Of a DNA stretch of 64,000 nucleotides, positions 30,131 to 41,402 are shown in pieces. The position numbers were made by a program, and so were the translations under genes. Location of the stretch: positions 15,802,982-15,866,981 of the forward strand of contig CM077831.1 in NCBI GenBank assembly GCA_039720395.1, in the 5' to 3' direction. Within the stretch, counting starts at the first letter, position 1. Every line of letters begins with the position of its first letter. The notes under the pieces were generated by a model. That model had not been told where the DNA came from. It saw only the letters and a list, made by a program, of their open reading frames with translations, and made no database searches. This DNA comes from Liquidambar formosana. Lineage: Eukaryota; Streptophyta; Magnoliopsida; Saxifragales; Altingiaceae.

Positions 30131-31653
30131 GTCCATTTTGAAATTTCTCAAAGGGATATAGGAAAAAATCACCTATTTAGACAAAATTCAAAGAAAAGAC
30201 CCTTGTTTAAATTATTCTAAAATTTTTATAAATTTCACTCTCAATTTGCCAAAAAAATGAAAAATAAAAGTTCGTTTTTAACACAAAATTCATTGAAACA
30301 AAGCCCAAGACTTGGAAAATGCTTTTTGTGGCCCTAATACTCCATATCTTTTTTGCTAAATTCAAACCTTTCCATGTTTTTTTCCTTTTGGGTAAATTAC
30401 AAAAAACCCCCCCTTAATTATTGGGGTTAGCAGATTACCTTCTAATGTTCAAAACCATGCAATGTCCCCAGAACTCATTTGAGATTTTATGAGCCTAACA
30501 CCGTTAATAGTAGCTGTTGTCCCAAGTGAACAACCCTAGAGGGGGATGAATAGGGTTTTCAGCTAAGTATGAAATCAAATGCAATCTAAAAATCAGTTTA
30601 TTGCAAGTGAGAATAAATTCAAAAACAAGCAATAAGATAATCAATAGAGAGTTTAAGAAAGAAAGATTGCAAATGATATTAACGAGGTTCAGCCTTTATA
30701 CCTATGTCCTAACCTCAAAAGCTTGTTTGAGAATTCACTAATCCACTATACCAATATCTTTGCCGATGGGGATCAAACCTTTACAACCACAAGTGTTCTT
30801 CACCAACACTTGCACAAATGCACTCTTTAAGTGCTACAAATCTAGGGTTCTCTCAACCCTTTAATACAAAAATGATTTGAGTAGTTTGTGTGTACAAGAG
30901 ACTCTCTTAAAGAGTAGATAACATAACAATAAAAGCTCATTCAGCTATTGATTGATAACAATAAAAGCTCACTTGAGATTTCTAGGGTTTAAAAGAGAAT
31001 AGCAATGAATGTTCTTGTTTGATGCTCAATGAATACTTATAAATGAGTTTAAGCCTTGTATTAATAGCCCTTAAGTCTAATATAACCGTTCTGTAGTAAT
31101 AAATTCCGGGAAAAGAGGTTTGGTGGGCATTAAATGCTCAAATGGCCGTTTAAAAAACTAGCCATTACAGGTCTGTCTTGAAGGTTTCGGATGTCTAAAA
31201 GTTATTTCGGACATCTGAAAATTCCAGTAGTCATTTTCAAGTAATTGGCATGTAGAGAATTTGGTTGTCCGAAACTAGATTTGGACGTTTGAAAAGACTC
31301 GGATGTTTGAAAGTATTGTCCGAAAATAATAGAGACAAACCAATGGAATTCTCAACTTATGGTCGTCTGAAAAGCCAACTTGGACATCTGTAATGGACTT
31401 GGACATCAGAAATGCCAGATTTCGGAATATGCATATATTGCACAATAAGTCCATTGACTTAGGCTTTTGTTCAAAAGACTTAGGGACCTTTTTGTTTAGT
31501 CAAACTAAGTTCTATTAGATTGTTACCCATGATGTGCTATGATTTAAAGCCCTTGGAATCTTAGTGATCAGATATTGAATCAATTTTACATAATGATCCT
31601 AAATTCTCACAAATGAACTTGATTGCTTCTAGCTTGAGTTCCACACTTGTGAT

Positions 31654-32114
31654 CATAGTTACTAAACCCGGACCGGTGATTGACCCGGTCTGGATGTCGG
31701 GTCACTGGTTCAACCGTCAGGTCACCGGTTGGACCGGTCATATGATTAAAATAATAATAAATAATTAAAATAATACCAAAAAATAAAATGTATACATTTT
31801 AGACTTTAAATAATATGTATTGTGAAATTTTTCACATTAGCATTAGGTGGTCTAGTGGTTAAAAACTCCTTTGCTGTGTATTCATCTACGGTTCTACTCC
31901 CCATACACACAAAATGTTGAATTTTTAAGGTATTAGTATCGGTCCAACCGGACTGGTGTTTGTATCCGGTTCACATAAAAAACTAGTGGTTTAAACTGGT
32001 TTAATCCAGTTCTCCCGATTTGCATGCATTTTCAATCCAATTAGAAAACCGGACCGGTCTGGTGTCCAGGTCACTGGTCCAACCGGCCGGTTCAGTCCAG
32101 GTTTAATAACACTG
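31654..32114. mobile_element. hAT MITE with perfect 8-bp TSD
   Basis: The left end is CATAGTTACTAAACCCGGAC and the reverse complement of the right end is CAGTGTTATTAAACCTGGAC. CTTGTGAT lies on both sides (31646-31653, 32115-32122), the 8-bp duplication expected of hAT. Subterminal ACCGGACCGGT and GGTTCAACC phrases repeat at both ends. The centre contains a tRNA-like segment (31846-31905). Confidence 0.85.
31846..31905 (+). other. tRNA-like / pol III box segment inside the hAT MITE
   Basis: The phrase TGGTCTAGTGG fits an A box, and GGTTCTACTCC about 35 bases downstream approximates a B box. Spacing is tRNA-like, but acceptor and anticodon stems were not found, so this is not called a tRNA gene. 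It could be a tRNA relic or the head of a SINE captured by the MITE. Confidence 0.45.
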
Positions 32115-33244
32115 CTTGTGATTTAGTTGGATTATGCTTCCCTTTTTGATGAAGTGTATATGGATATTAAACCAGTCTTAATCAAAACTTCATATTCCAT
32201 TAGCAACTAAGAAAAACATCTTTGCTTTGATATCATCAAAACAAATGGGATTGAACTCTTAGGGCCAACAATTGGGGTCAGTAGATTACCTTTTAATATT
32301 CAAAACCATGCAATGTCCCTAGAACTCGTTTGAGATTTTATGAGCCTAACACTGTTAATGGTAGCAGTCAAAAGACAAAAATACCTTACACCAACCTCCC
32401 CTGCGAACTCCATTTTTTTCTGATGAATCATAATCCCAACATACAAAAAGGGAAATAGAGAAGAAGATGCAAATTAGAGGAAGGATTAACCTATATCCAA
32501 CTATGGGTTCCATGGACAACGATCTCGTGGTATGGCTTGGGTTTGGATCGTCTCCTATAGCTAAGCTTTTTGTATGCACGTTAGGAATAGTGAAACCCTA
32601 AAACCAACACCTCTAACCTACCATTTTAGATCTAAAAAGTTTCGTCAGAAAATTGAGCACCCCTACTGGAAAATCCAGCAAGAAGCAGAGAAGGTAGTGC
32701 ATTGAGGTTTAGGATTTGTTCATTAATGGTGAAGATAAAGAAGGTTTGAGGAAATGGGTGTGGACCAGAGGAAAGAGGAAGGTCTCATCGATGAGATCCA
32801 TGACCAATCGACGATCGTGTGTGGATTTGAGTCCGTTGAAACTCTATGCGTAACCCACGAGGACAAAGCAGGTCTCCAGTGTGGGTGAGTTTGTTAAGCC
32901 AATGGGTTAAATCGTCGTTGAAGTTATAGAAGGCTCCGACATAGTGAGTTTGTCGAGTTAGTGGATTCAATCGCAGCCAAAGTTGCAGAGAGCTTTGCCA
33001 CCAAAATTGTAAAGGGCTTTACTATGTTGAAGGTCGATATGGTTGAACGACATGAGCTCACCGTCGGCGACGCGAAAGGTTTCATCCACATGAATATCAC
33101 ATGACTTTTGTCCGTCATTTTTAATTATCGGTAAGTAACGGTGTGATTAATTGAAAAAATTAAAAATTTCGAAAAGAATATTACATGGTTTTGAACATTA
33201 GAGGGGGAAATATGCTAAAAACAGGGGAGTTTTCTATAATTTAC

Positions 33245-33930
33245 ATTTTTTTTTTTTTTTTTATTACCTTTTCTTTTGGGTCAGGTCTAAGGAGAAAAAT
33301 GCGTGCTTTAGTCTATCCATACTTTATCCAGAAAAGGGGAGAAAAAAAGGAGTGCCAATCGATAGGTGCGCCGGTTAAACCATTCGTGTACGACTCTCTC
33401 TTGCGCATTTCATACAAACACAATTAGTATCTCCATTTTCGGACCTTCCAACCCCAATCTGGTAACAGTCGTTGCTCTCCTCATATCGTTCGGGACCCCT
33501 CCGCAATTCAATACTTTCAAATTGCTACCCTTGTTCGTTTCTGTAAACCCGTTAAAAATATAGAAAATCTTCTCTTTATGTGCTCAACTTCCAGAATTTC
33601 TGCCAAGTATCTCTCTCTCTCTCATTTGGTTGCTGAGAGATAGTAGGAAAAGAAAAATAAGATTGTTATCTTATAAGATTCCCAATTCTCATTTATTTTC
33701 CTAGGTATTTTCGGCAACCAAATGGAGCATCAGCGTCAAATTCCAAAAGCGTTTTTTCTTTTTTTTTTTTGGGTGTTATTTATTTATTTATTTATTTTTT
33801 TGGGGTGGGGGGGGGGGGGGGATTGAGCATTTCTCAACAAACTTGCATTAATATGGTCACTTTCAAAACTTGATGTTGGCTTGTTGATTTGCTAATAGGG
33901 TCGCCTTGCTCTTAAGAATTTCGAGCATCA
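33245..33930. promoter_or_regulatory. Upstream region of the DUF1446/AtuA gene
   Basis: The sequence holds a T run (33249-33262), a (CT)n run (33610-33624), and a G run (33808-33822) near a TTTA repeat. TTGCTAATAG just before GGTCGCC (about 33890-33900) could be the acceptor of a 5' UTR intron, since it is followed by non-coding bases and then the start codon at 33931. No TATA box was settled on. Confidence 0.35.
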
Positions 33931-36900
33931 ATGGAACACGACGATAGCAATGAGGTTCACAATTGTGTGATCAAGCTGGTTAGCTTAGTTTTGATTTGCT
34001 TACAATATATATATATATACTCAAATATAGAAAATAATGGAAGAACTGAGCACAATCATGTTGAAATTTGGATGACAGAGAGTGAATCCTCAAAGGCAAA
34101 GGAACAAAGTTTACATAGGTTGTGGAGCTGGGTTTGGAGGTGACAGGCCACTGGCTGCTCTTAAGTTGCTTCAGAGAGTCAAAGAGCTTAACTATCTTGT
34201 ACTTGAATGCCTAGCAGAGCGTACACTTGCTGAACGATACCAAGTAATGATGTCTGGTGGTGATGGTTATGATTCTAGGAGTATGTTTCTGCTATTCATC
34301 TCGGGTTGTTGTTTTCTTTATTTATTTTATTTTTTCATGCATATTATATTAATGATTATGACAATAATGTGGTATTAGTATAATCCTATGCCTTTTCTTC
34401 TTGTTTGAACTCAGACACTTTTCGATGATTATGCAGTTTCGGAATGGATGCTTCTGCTTCTGCCTTTGGCTGTGGAGAGTGGAACTTGCATAATTACCAA
34501 CATGGGTGCAAGTAAGAAACTAAAGAATCTGAGTCAATATGCATTTTGCAATGTTTGCTTAGTGCTTTTCATTGATGGACTTCTTTGAATTGGTGCATCC
34601 GATTCTCTAAATCCAATTTTATCCTTTCTTCTTGGAAGTGGATCCTCTTGGTGCTCAGGGAAAAGTTTTGGAAACAGCTACAAGCCTGGGGCTTAGGATT
34701 ACTGTTGCTGTAGCCCATGAGGTTACTGTCACAAAAAGAGGTATGTTTTGGACATCTTTGATAGGTACTAAATGAATACTGAAGATATTTGAGGGCATTT
34801 CTAGACTCCAGCTATTACAAAATTCTTATTTCAATCAAGGTTGTTTAAATATTTGATCGGGGTGTCTTCTTTTTTCTCATCAGGTGAAGTTCTTAAAGCA
34901 AATTTAGGGTCGGGATCCTTGCCTGGGAAATCTTATATCATGGAAGGTGTAAGAATCTGGAACTCTTGCGTGTATTTTTCATTATTGTTTAATGTTCATA
35001 ACTGTTCATACATTTATGTCTTATTTTTTCAGTAGGCATTACATGTAACTTATGCAAACGTATATGAGTGACAATCTGTGGGCATCATTGCGTTAGGAGG
35101 CACTTATTTGCATGTTTACTCAGGATAATATGTACAGGATGGAATCATTATCATTATCGTTAGCATCATCATTTTTGTCATTGTTGTCATTTGTTCTTAT
35201 TATTTTGCACCAGATGTTAAAAGAATTTGACCCAAAACAATTGATTCCTGTTTTTGAAGGGTATTAGCACCTATCTGGGAGCTGCTCCAATTGTTGAATG
35301 CCTGGAAAAGTACAAACCTAACGTTATCATTACCTCTCGGGTTGCTGATGCTGCCTTATTCTTAGGTCCAATGGTCCGAACTTTTAATTCTGTTCTGTCA
35401 GATATCTCCATTCTTTTGAGAGTTGTCTAACACATTTTTGCTAATTTTGTGGATAAATTAGTATTTTCCTGTCAGGCCTATGGAGTTATGTCCTGCATGT
35501 CGTATTGTTTTAGAATTAAAATTCTTAATGGCCACATGTTCAACTATTCCAGCATACTTATCATTAACAATCTGTTCACCTTTAATAAGATCCGATTATA
35601 TGGGGAATTTGAGAATAAGAATTTCAAAGAAGTGGAGAATTGAAATTTAATTGTTATTAAATTTTAGTATGGGGTTATGCTACATAAAATGAAATCGAAG
35701 ATAGCACACATTTTCTTTCTCTTCATTGGTTAGAAGTTCGTAATTTGAGTAAATTTTTATTCGTAATCTCAAAGTTAGTATTGTTGAGCTTGGATATTTA
35801 AATTAAGTATGTTGGGTGACAACATATTTTTTTCAAGAAATTGTAACTAAAACTGTAAAACAGATCCAGTTTCTCCATTTTGTCAACTTTGCCCCAACTT
35901 CTTTATTGAAAGCAATCTGGATGATCTCCTTGGTATGTTATTAGGTTTATGAACTGGGTTGGAATTGGGATAACTTAAAGCAGCTAGCACAAGGGTCTCT
36001 GGCTGGCCACCTTCTAGAGTGTGGCTGTCAACTCACAGGAGGATACTTCATGCATCCAGGTGAGTCTTTTATTAGCTTTACCTACTTCATGCATCCAGGT
36101 GAGTCTTTTATTAGCTTTACCTTAACTCTATAGTTCTAGATATGGGTGGTCATGGAGATAGAAGTACAGTCATTTTGTTATATGATTCTGATTGACCACC
36201 TTACCATAATATGATGAAAGGTTATCTCCTTCCCTCCTTTAGGAGAAAAATACCGGGACCTATCTTTCCCCCAGCTCCTAGATCTGTCCCTTCCTTTTGC
36301 TGAAGTTAGTGTCGATGGAGAAGTTTGTGTGGCAAAGGCAGATGGTAGTGGTGGGGTTTTGAATTTTAGCACTTGTGCGGAACAACTTCTTTATGAGGTT
36401 GGGGATCCAGGTGCCTACATTACCCCTGATGTGGTAAGTTAGGCATGCATATTCACAGGAGTTAAACCTTTTATAAGTCATTTAATTTTATTTGGAATAT
36501 ACCATGTCAGTTTATCTTGAAGATAAAAATAATCTGAAACCATATTCTTCAAAACAGGTAATAGATATTCGAGATGTGTCATTTCAGTCATTATCGAGCA
36601 GTAAGGTTCTCTGTGCTGGAGCAAAACCATCAGCTGGATCAGTACCTGATAAACTTTTGCAGTTGGTTCCAGAGGTAACTTCTTGAATGCATCAGTTAAA
36701 ATTCGTATTGTGCAGCATAAGTCTGGAAGTGAAGCGTTTGCTTCCATGTGTACCACTTTTTTTGCTTGTGACTACAAGTTGGCAGATCTGGTGAGACAAT
36801 CAAAGAAGCATCTTGATTTTCCTTTCTCTGCCAATTTGGTGAATGTTATTGTCTTTGACTCTGTTCCAAGTTTTTCCCTTTTTCTTTCTTTCTTCATTCT

Positions 36901-39900
36901 TTTAAATAAATGAGGACTGCTTGTAAAGGGGCATGAAAGAAAAGTTTGTGCATTGGAGGTTTATGATTTTCAGAATTTGGAGTAGGACAATCTCTGATTT
37001 ATTATGATTTTCCAGGATGAATGACACATTAATAGTTGAATGGAAAAAAGGATTTGGGGATATGGAGGAAGCATGATGCTTTCTGATTGTCAGGCTTAAA
37101 AATATACCTACTATTTTTTTGGGGCATTTCGTTCTGATTACAATGGTGAAAACATTTCTCTGAAAATTTTCCAATCTATATTTCTATCCATTTCCACCCA
37201 TCTGCTCAAAAAATTGTAACCATCTTTCTTGGTTTTTATAACATTTTAATAATGTTTTTTATTGTTCCTTCTAGCTATACCGTCATATTGTATGTTGTCT
37301 CATAATTCCTTACATCGTCTCTATGTTCCTTGCTTCATGCCTGGAATTGTTTATATTCTGACCTTTTTATTTTTTATTTATTTTTATTATTACATTCTGA
37401 CCTTTAGCTTCCTACTAATGGAAAAACTGGTTCTTTTACTATATTTTATCTGGAGGTTCCCCATCTTTAGCTTCTACCATAATGTCATCATTTTCTCCTT
37501 TTAAGCTTTGGTGGGCATTTTCATCATTTTCATTACTTGATTATTTGCTACCATGTGCTGGTATGAAGTTCCTTAAACTAATAGATGGAAATATTGAAGC
37601 ATGCTCACATGCTGTTTTAGTTTGGAGTATTTGGTAACCTTGATTTTTCTCGACAAAGTTAATTTTATTATATGAATGTCTATTTATGAATTTTAACTTA
37701 TGTAAAGAGTGAACTTCTATTAAATTGTAACGTACTATTTCATACAATAAAAAAGAAATATCATTTTGTCATGTTAATGTCTTTGTCCAATAATACTTCA
37801 ATAGCCTACTCTATTAGTTACCTGGTCATGAAGAACAGTATCCCATATTAGAATGTGCTGCTTACAAATAGTAAATCTCTAACTGAAAGGGAGAGAAATC
37901 ACTTGGCTCTTGCGCACGTGCTTCTGGGTACTGGTATTACTGTATCCATATGTTTGTCTATATGCACACATCTTCATTAAATGAAAATTAACTATGCCAG
38001 ACATTATTTTAGCCTATTGGATGATAGTCAATCATTACTTCCTTGACTGTGTTCCATTCCATGAGTGAGGTTGTTTTTGACCTAAAAAGCTCGGACATGA
38101 GCACGCAAAATGGTTATAACATGACACGGACACACCGATAGAGTAAATCCTTAAAAATTAGCATACAACACGACAAGCATATGACGTCAATAGAATATAT
38201 TTTATACATACAATTATATTATATCTTGTAGCATCACATACATCATTCAAAATGCATCCCTTTGTATTTTTTTTTTTTTTTTTTTTGAAATTGGAGTTGA
38301 TTTATTCACAAATAAGATAGGGCAAAAAAGAAAAGAAAGAATAAAGAGGTGAAGTTAAAGGTGTCATGTCGGAGGTGTATTGGAGGAATGCCATTTACCC
38401 GTTTCCTGCACTGCCACGATTCCTCCAGGGAAGTGGCTGTGCTTCTTAGCTTTCAGTTTTCTAAAATATATTAATTCTTGGGCACATGATTCTACGTATG
38501 ACTATATTTATATACTCATTCTGACAATTCAATTTAGTGTCCAATTTACTTTGTCATTGTACTGCTTGTTTATCACTTGTTAGGTTTGTAAAAGAGGAAA
38601 GAGAGAATGGAGAGAAGACTAGAAGAGTGAAGTGAGAAAAAATGTAGGCGGCTTACCCTAGAATGGTTAGATTTTCCCTTATATATGATAATAAAGATGA
38701 AGTTAGAAATATACCCTTACTTAACATTCGTAATAACTACAGCATCCACCTCAAGCTGGAATATAGATATCTATTTTACCTTGCTTGTTACAAAGACAAA
38801 CCCGGATTCACAGCCTTAGAAAATAGATCTTCATCTTCTAACTAAGAACTCGACCTAACGAAGGACAGAACAATTTGCTTCCTCATCACCAAATTGTGGA
38901 GAAATTACAATTAATTTCAATGTGCTTGGTTCTATTTTTTATTTATTTATTATTAGAGAGAATTGTATTAATCAAGAATAAGAATACAAATTGGACAAGG
39001 AGTCCAACAAAGACACAAAAAGAACATAGCATAGCCCAAACCCTACACAACCAAGAAGCCTAATTGGCATAGCAAAAAGAAAACAAAAAGCCCTCACATC
39101 CTACACGAGAGCCAAAAAAAAACTGAAAGAACACAACAACTCAAGGAGGGTAGAAGTGGCTCCCAACTGCTTTGCTCTTAACAGCCTTCGAAGCACAAAT
39201 CTTTGTAACATAGGATTACTAGTAGTAGCTTCATTACCACAAAACATCTTCATAGGATTGTCACTAGATAATTCCATCACTTGTAAAAAGACTTCAACCA
39301 AAACATCTCAGAAGTCGTATGAGCCATGGCTCTGTATCCTACCTCTCCGCCAGATCTATCTACCACATTTGCTTCTTACTCCATGTAACAAGATTACCAC
39401 CTACAAAAGTACAAAGTCTTGAAACAAACCTCTTGTCTAGATGATTACCCTTCCAACTAGCATTAGAAAAACCAAACTATTTTCAAATCATTGAACAGTT
39501 TATGAACTAAACCCCTACTAGGACCTTAGCTTCCGAACTAGACTCCTACTTGGGTCTTAGCTTCCTAGTGTTGTTGTTTCGGACTTTGCATAAATTGAGT
39601 AAGCCACTCTTATGGAAAAATTAATGCCAAGATGTGTTACAGCCAACTAATTTAGTAATTAGTCTTCTATATCTCCCTGAGTCCTCAAAGGCTTCCCCTT
39701 CATCTCTACTGAATTTTGTATTTGGATCCGCTGGGTTTCAATTGGTCTTGTTCCCATCATATTAGTCTCATCAATAAGACGTGTTACAGCCAACTAATTT
39801 AGTAATTAGTCTTCTATATCTCCATGGGTCCTCAAAGGCTTCCCCTTCATCTCTACTGAATTTTGTATTTGGATCTGTTGGGTTTCAATTGGTCTTGTTC

Positions 39901-41371
39901 CCATCATATTAGTCTCATCAATAAGATCAAGCACATTCTTTGAGATAATGAGATTCATTCTTTCGATTTGACTACTTTAATACCTAAGAGATAATGGACT
40001 TGTCCCAAAACTTTCATATGAAAATGTTTGCTCAAGTGAAATTTTGAAGATTATACACCCTCGGTATCACTGCAAGTAATCACTATATCGTCTACATGGA
40101 AAGAAAGAATAATAGTACCTTTCACATTGTGTCTTACAAACATCGATTGATTAGACATTTTTTTTTGTTTTTTTGTTTTAACCCATATGCACCAATTATC
40201 TTATTGAATTTGTCAAACTATGCCTTTGGTGATTGATTCAGCCCATCTTGCTTTGACTTACATATCTAATGTGACTGCCCTTGAGCAACATACGAGGAGT
40301 GGCTCCATATACAACTCTATTGAAGATCACTAGTAAGAAAAGAATTCTTAATGTCAAGTTGATAAAGTGGCCGACCTTTAATGGCAAAAACTTTTGACAA
40401 CACATGAATAGAGGTAACTTGAGCCACAGAAGAAAATGTCTCAAAGTAATCAACGTTAGAATGATTGATGCAGCACAACAATAGAAGGATGTTGTATGTG
40501 GCTGTTATGGTGGGCTGAAGGCTAGTGATTTTAGGTTTTAAAGGGTAGAAGGCTTTGTAGATGAACTACGGTTGGGTTAGGTCAAGGTTTAAAGGAAATA
40601 ATGGCTGGAATTTTAGTAAAAGGGTTGCTAGAATTTCTGAACAGCAGCTAGTTTGAGGTTTAGGATGTTAGGGTAAAGGCTCGTGGTATGGCAATAGAGT
40701 TAGGGTTATGGGAATAGGGTTTTTGGTTGAAAAGACAATGAAAATAGGGGTTGGTTGTGGGTTAATTAGAAAACACAGCATTATAGAGAATAAGAAGAAA
40801 GAACCTAGGAAAGCATGCCTTCAATAAGCAAATCAAAACACTCAATTTTTCATTAATCAAAGTCTAAATCGTTTTGGTACAATAGCCCTTATTTATAGGA
40901 AAACTAGCAAGGCAAGTAAAAATCTTCTAAAAACAATACTAACCAATATGGAAACTAACTAGGACTCAAATTATACTATAATAGAAAGTTTCTAGACTTT
41001 ATTTATTTATTTATTTAAACCTTTGATCAACAACAAAGAAAAGTTTCTAGACTTTTAATGGACTCAAACTAGGAAACAACAAAAGTGGTAACTTTTAGTA
41101 ACTAGAAAGCCTAACCAAACTAAAAAATATAAAGTCTGTAAAATTACTAAAATATCCCTAACCATAATTAAGACTTAATGAATAGAAACTAATGACACAA
41201 ACAACTACCATGGACACTTTCCTTTGGACCAAAAAGGCTTCATCATTTTCATGGGACCCACGAACTTAGGCTTAGACTTCCAACAAGGGTATTTCTTCTC
41301 TAACCAACCAAGGACTATGCTATCAATGATACTTAACTAAATATACTCAATTACTCATCAACCAAAACACC

Positions 41372-41402
<31 letters not shown>

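Larger units (their letters stand above)
30515..32270 (+). mobile_element. LTR (solo-like) with nested hAT MITE
   Basis: The segment starts TGTTGTCCCAAGTGAACAAC, followed by CCTAGAGGGGG, a start seen in many plant LTRs. It ends CTCTTAGGGCCAACA. There is no 5-bp target duplication (GTAGC before, ATTGG after). Instead, two 95-bp segments of the host element, differing at about ten positions, lie on either side (30420-30514 and 32271-32365). The interior has a cluster of GGACATCTGAA-like phrases at 31186-31410 and a hAT MITE at 31654-32114. Confidence 0.65.
30392..33244. mobile_element. Non-autonomous DNA element (MULE-like?) carrying an LTR insertion
   Basis: The left end GTAAATTACAAAAAACCCCC and the reverse complement of the right end, GTAAATTATAGAAAACTCCC, form imperfect inverted repeats. 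The phrase ATGTTCAAAACCATGCAATG near the left end is mirrored at the right by ACATGGTTTTGAACATT. Inside lies an LTR-type insertion at 30515-32270 flanked by diverged 95-bp repeats. The interior at 32366-33120 has no identifiable gene, although it is less AT-rich and could contain a captured fragment. No target duplication could be confirmed. Confidence 0.5.
38742..40465 (-). pseudogene. Copia RT and RNase H remains
   Basis: Minus-strand reading gives [17 protein letters not shown] RT sequence near 40350, FHVDDIVIT (the YVDD-equivalent site) near 40090, and the [10 protein letters not shown] / [13 protein letters not shown] phrase near 39700-39900, present twice through a duplication. FVGGNLVTW (RNase H) lies near 39400 and KHIEINCNF near 38900. 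Stops and frameshifts are frequent. The RNase H part is split by a LINE-tail insertion at about 38933-39200. Confidence 0.75.

Noticed and set aside
29860..30172. His/Pro-rich minus-strand ORFs of 67 and 98 aa
   Set aside because: Product of the G/T-rich low-complexity block; two frames are open at once.
31846..31905. A genuine tRNA gene
   Set aside because: A-box-like and B-box-like phrases are present, but no acceptor stem or anticodon arm pairs convincingly.
36743..36913. Possible extra exon or alternative end after exon 9 of the DUF1446/AtuA gene
   Set aside because: Reading through the donor at 36675 gives only a few codons before a stop. Exon 10 at 46683 continues the frame and the known protein order well, so no extra exon is needed.
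41371..41400. Runs of C followed by A (and similar G or C runs at 33808 and 49988)
   Set aside because: Homopolymer runs of this kind are common in plant intergenic and intronic DNA and prone to sequencing error; no function is inferred.
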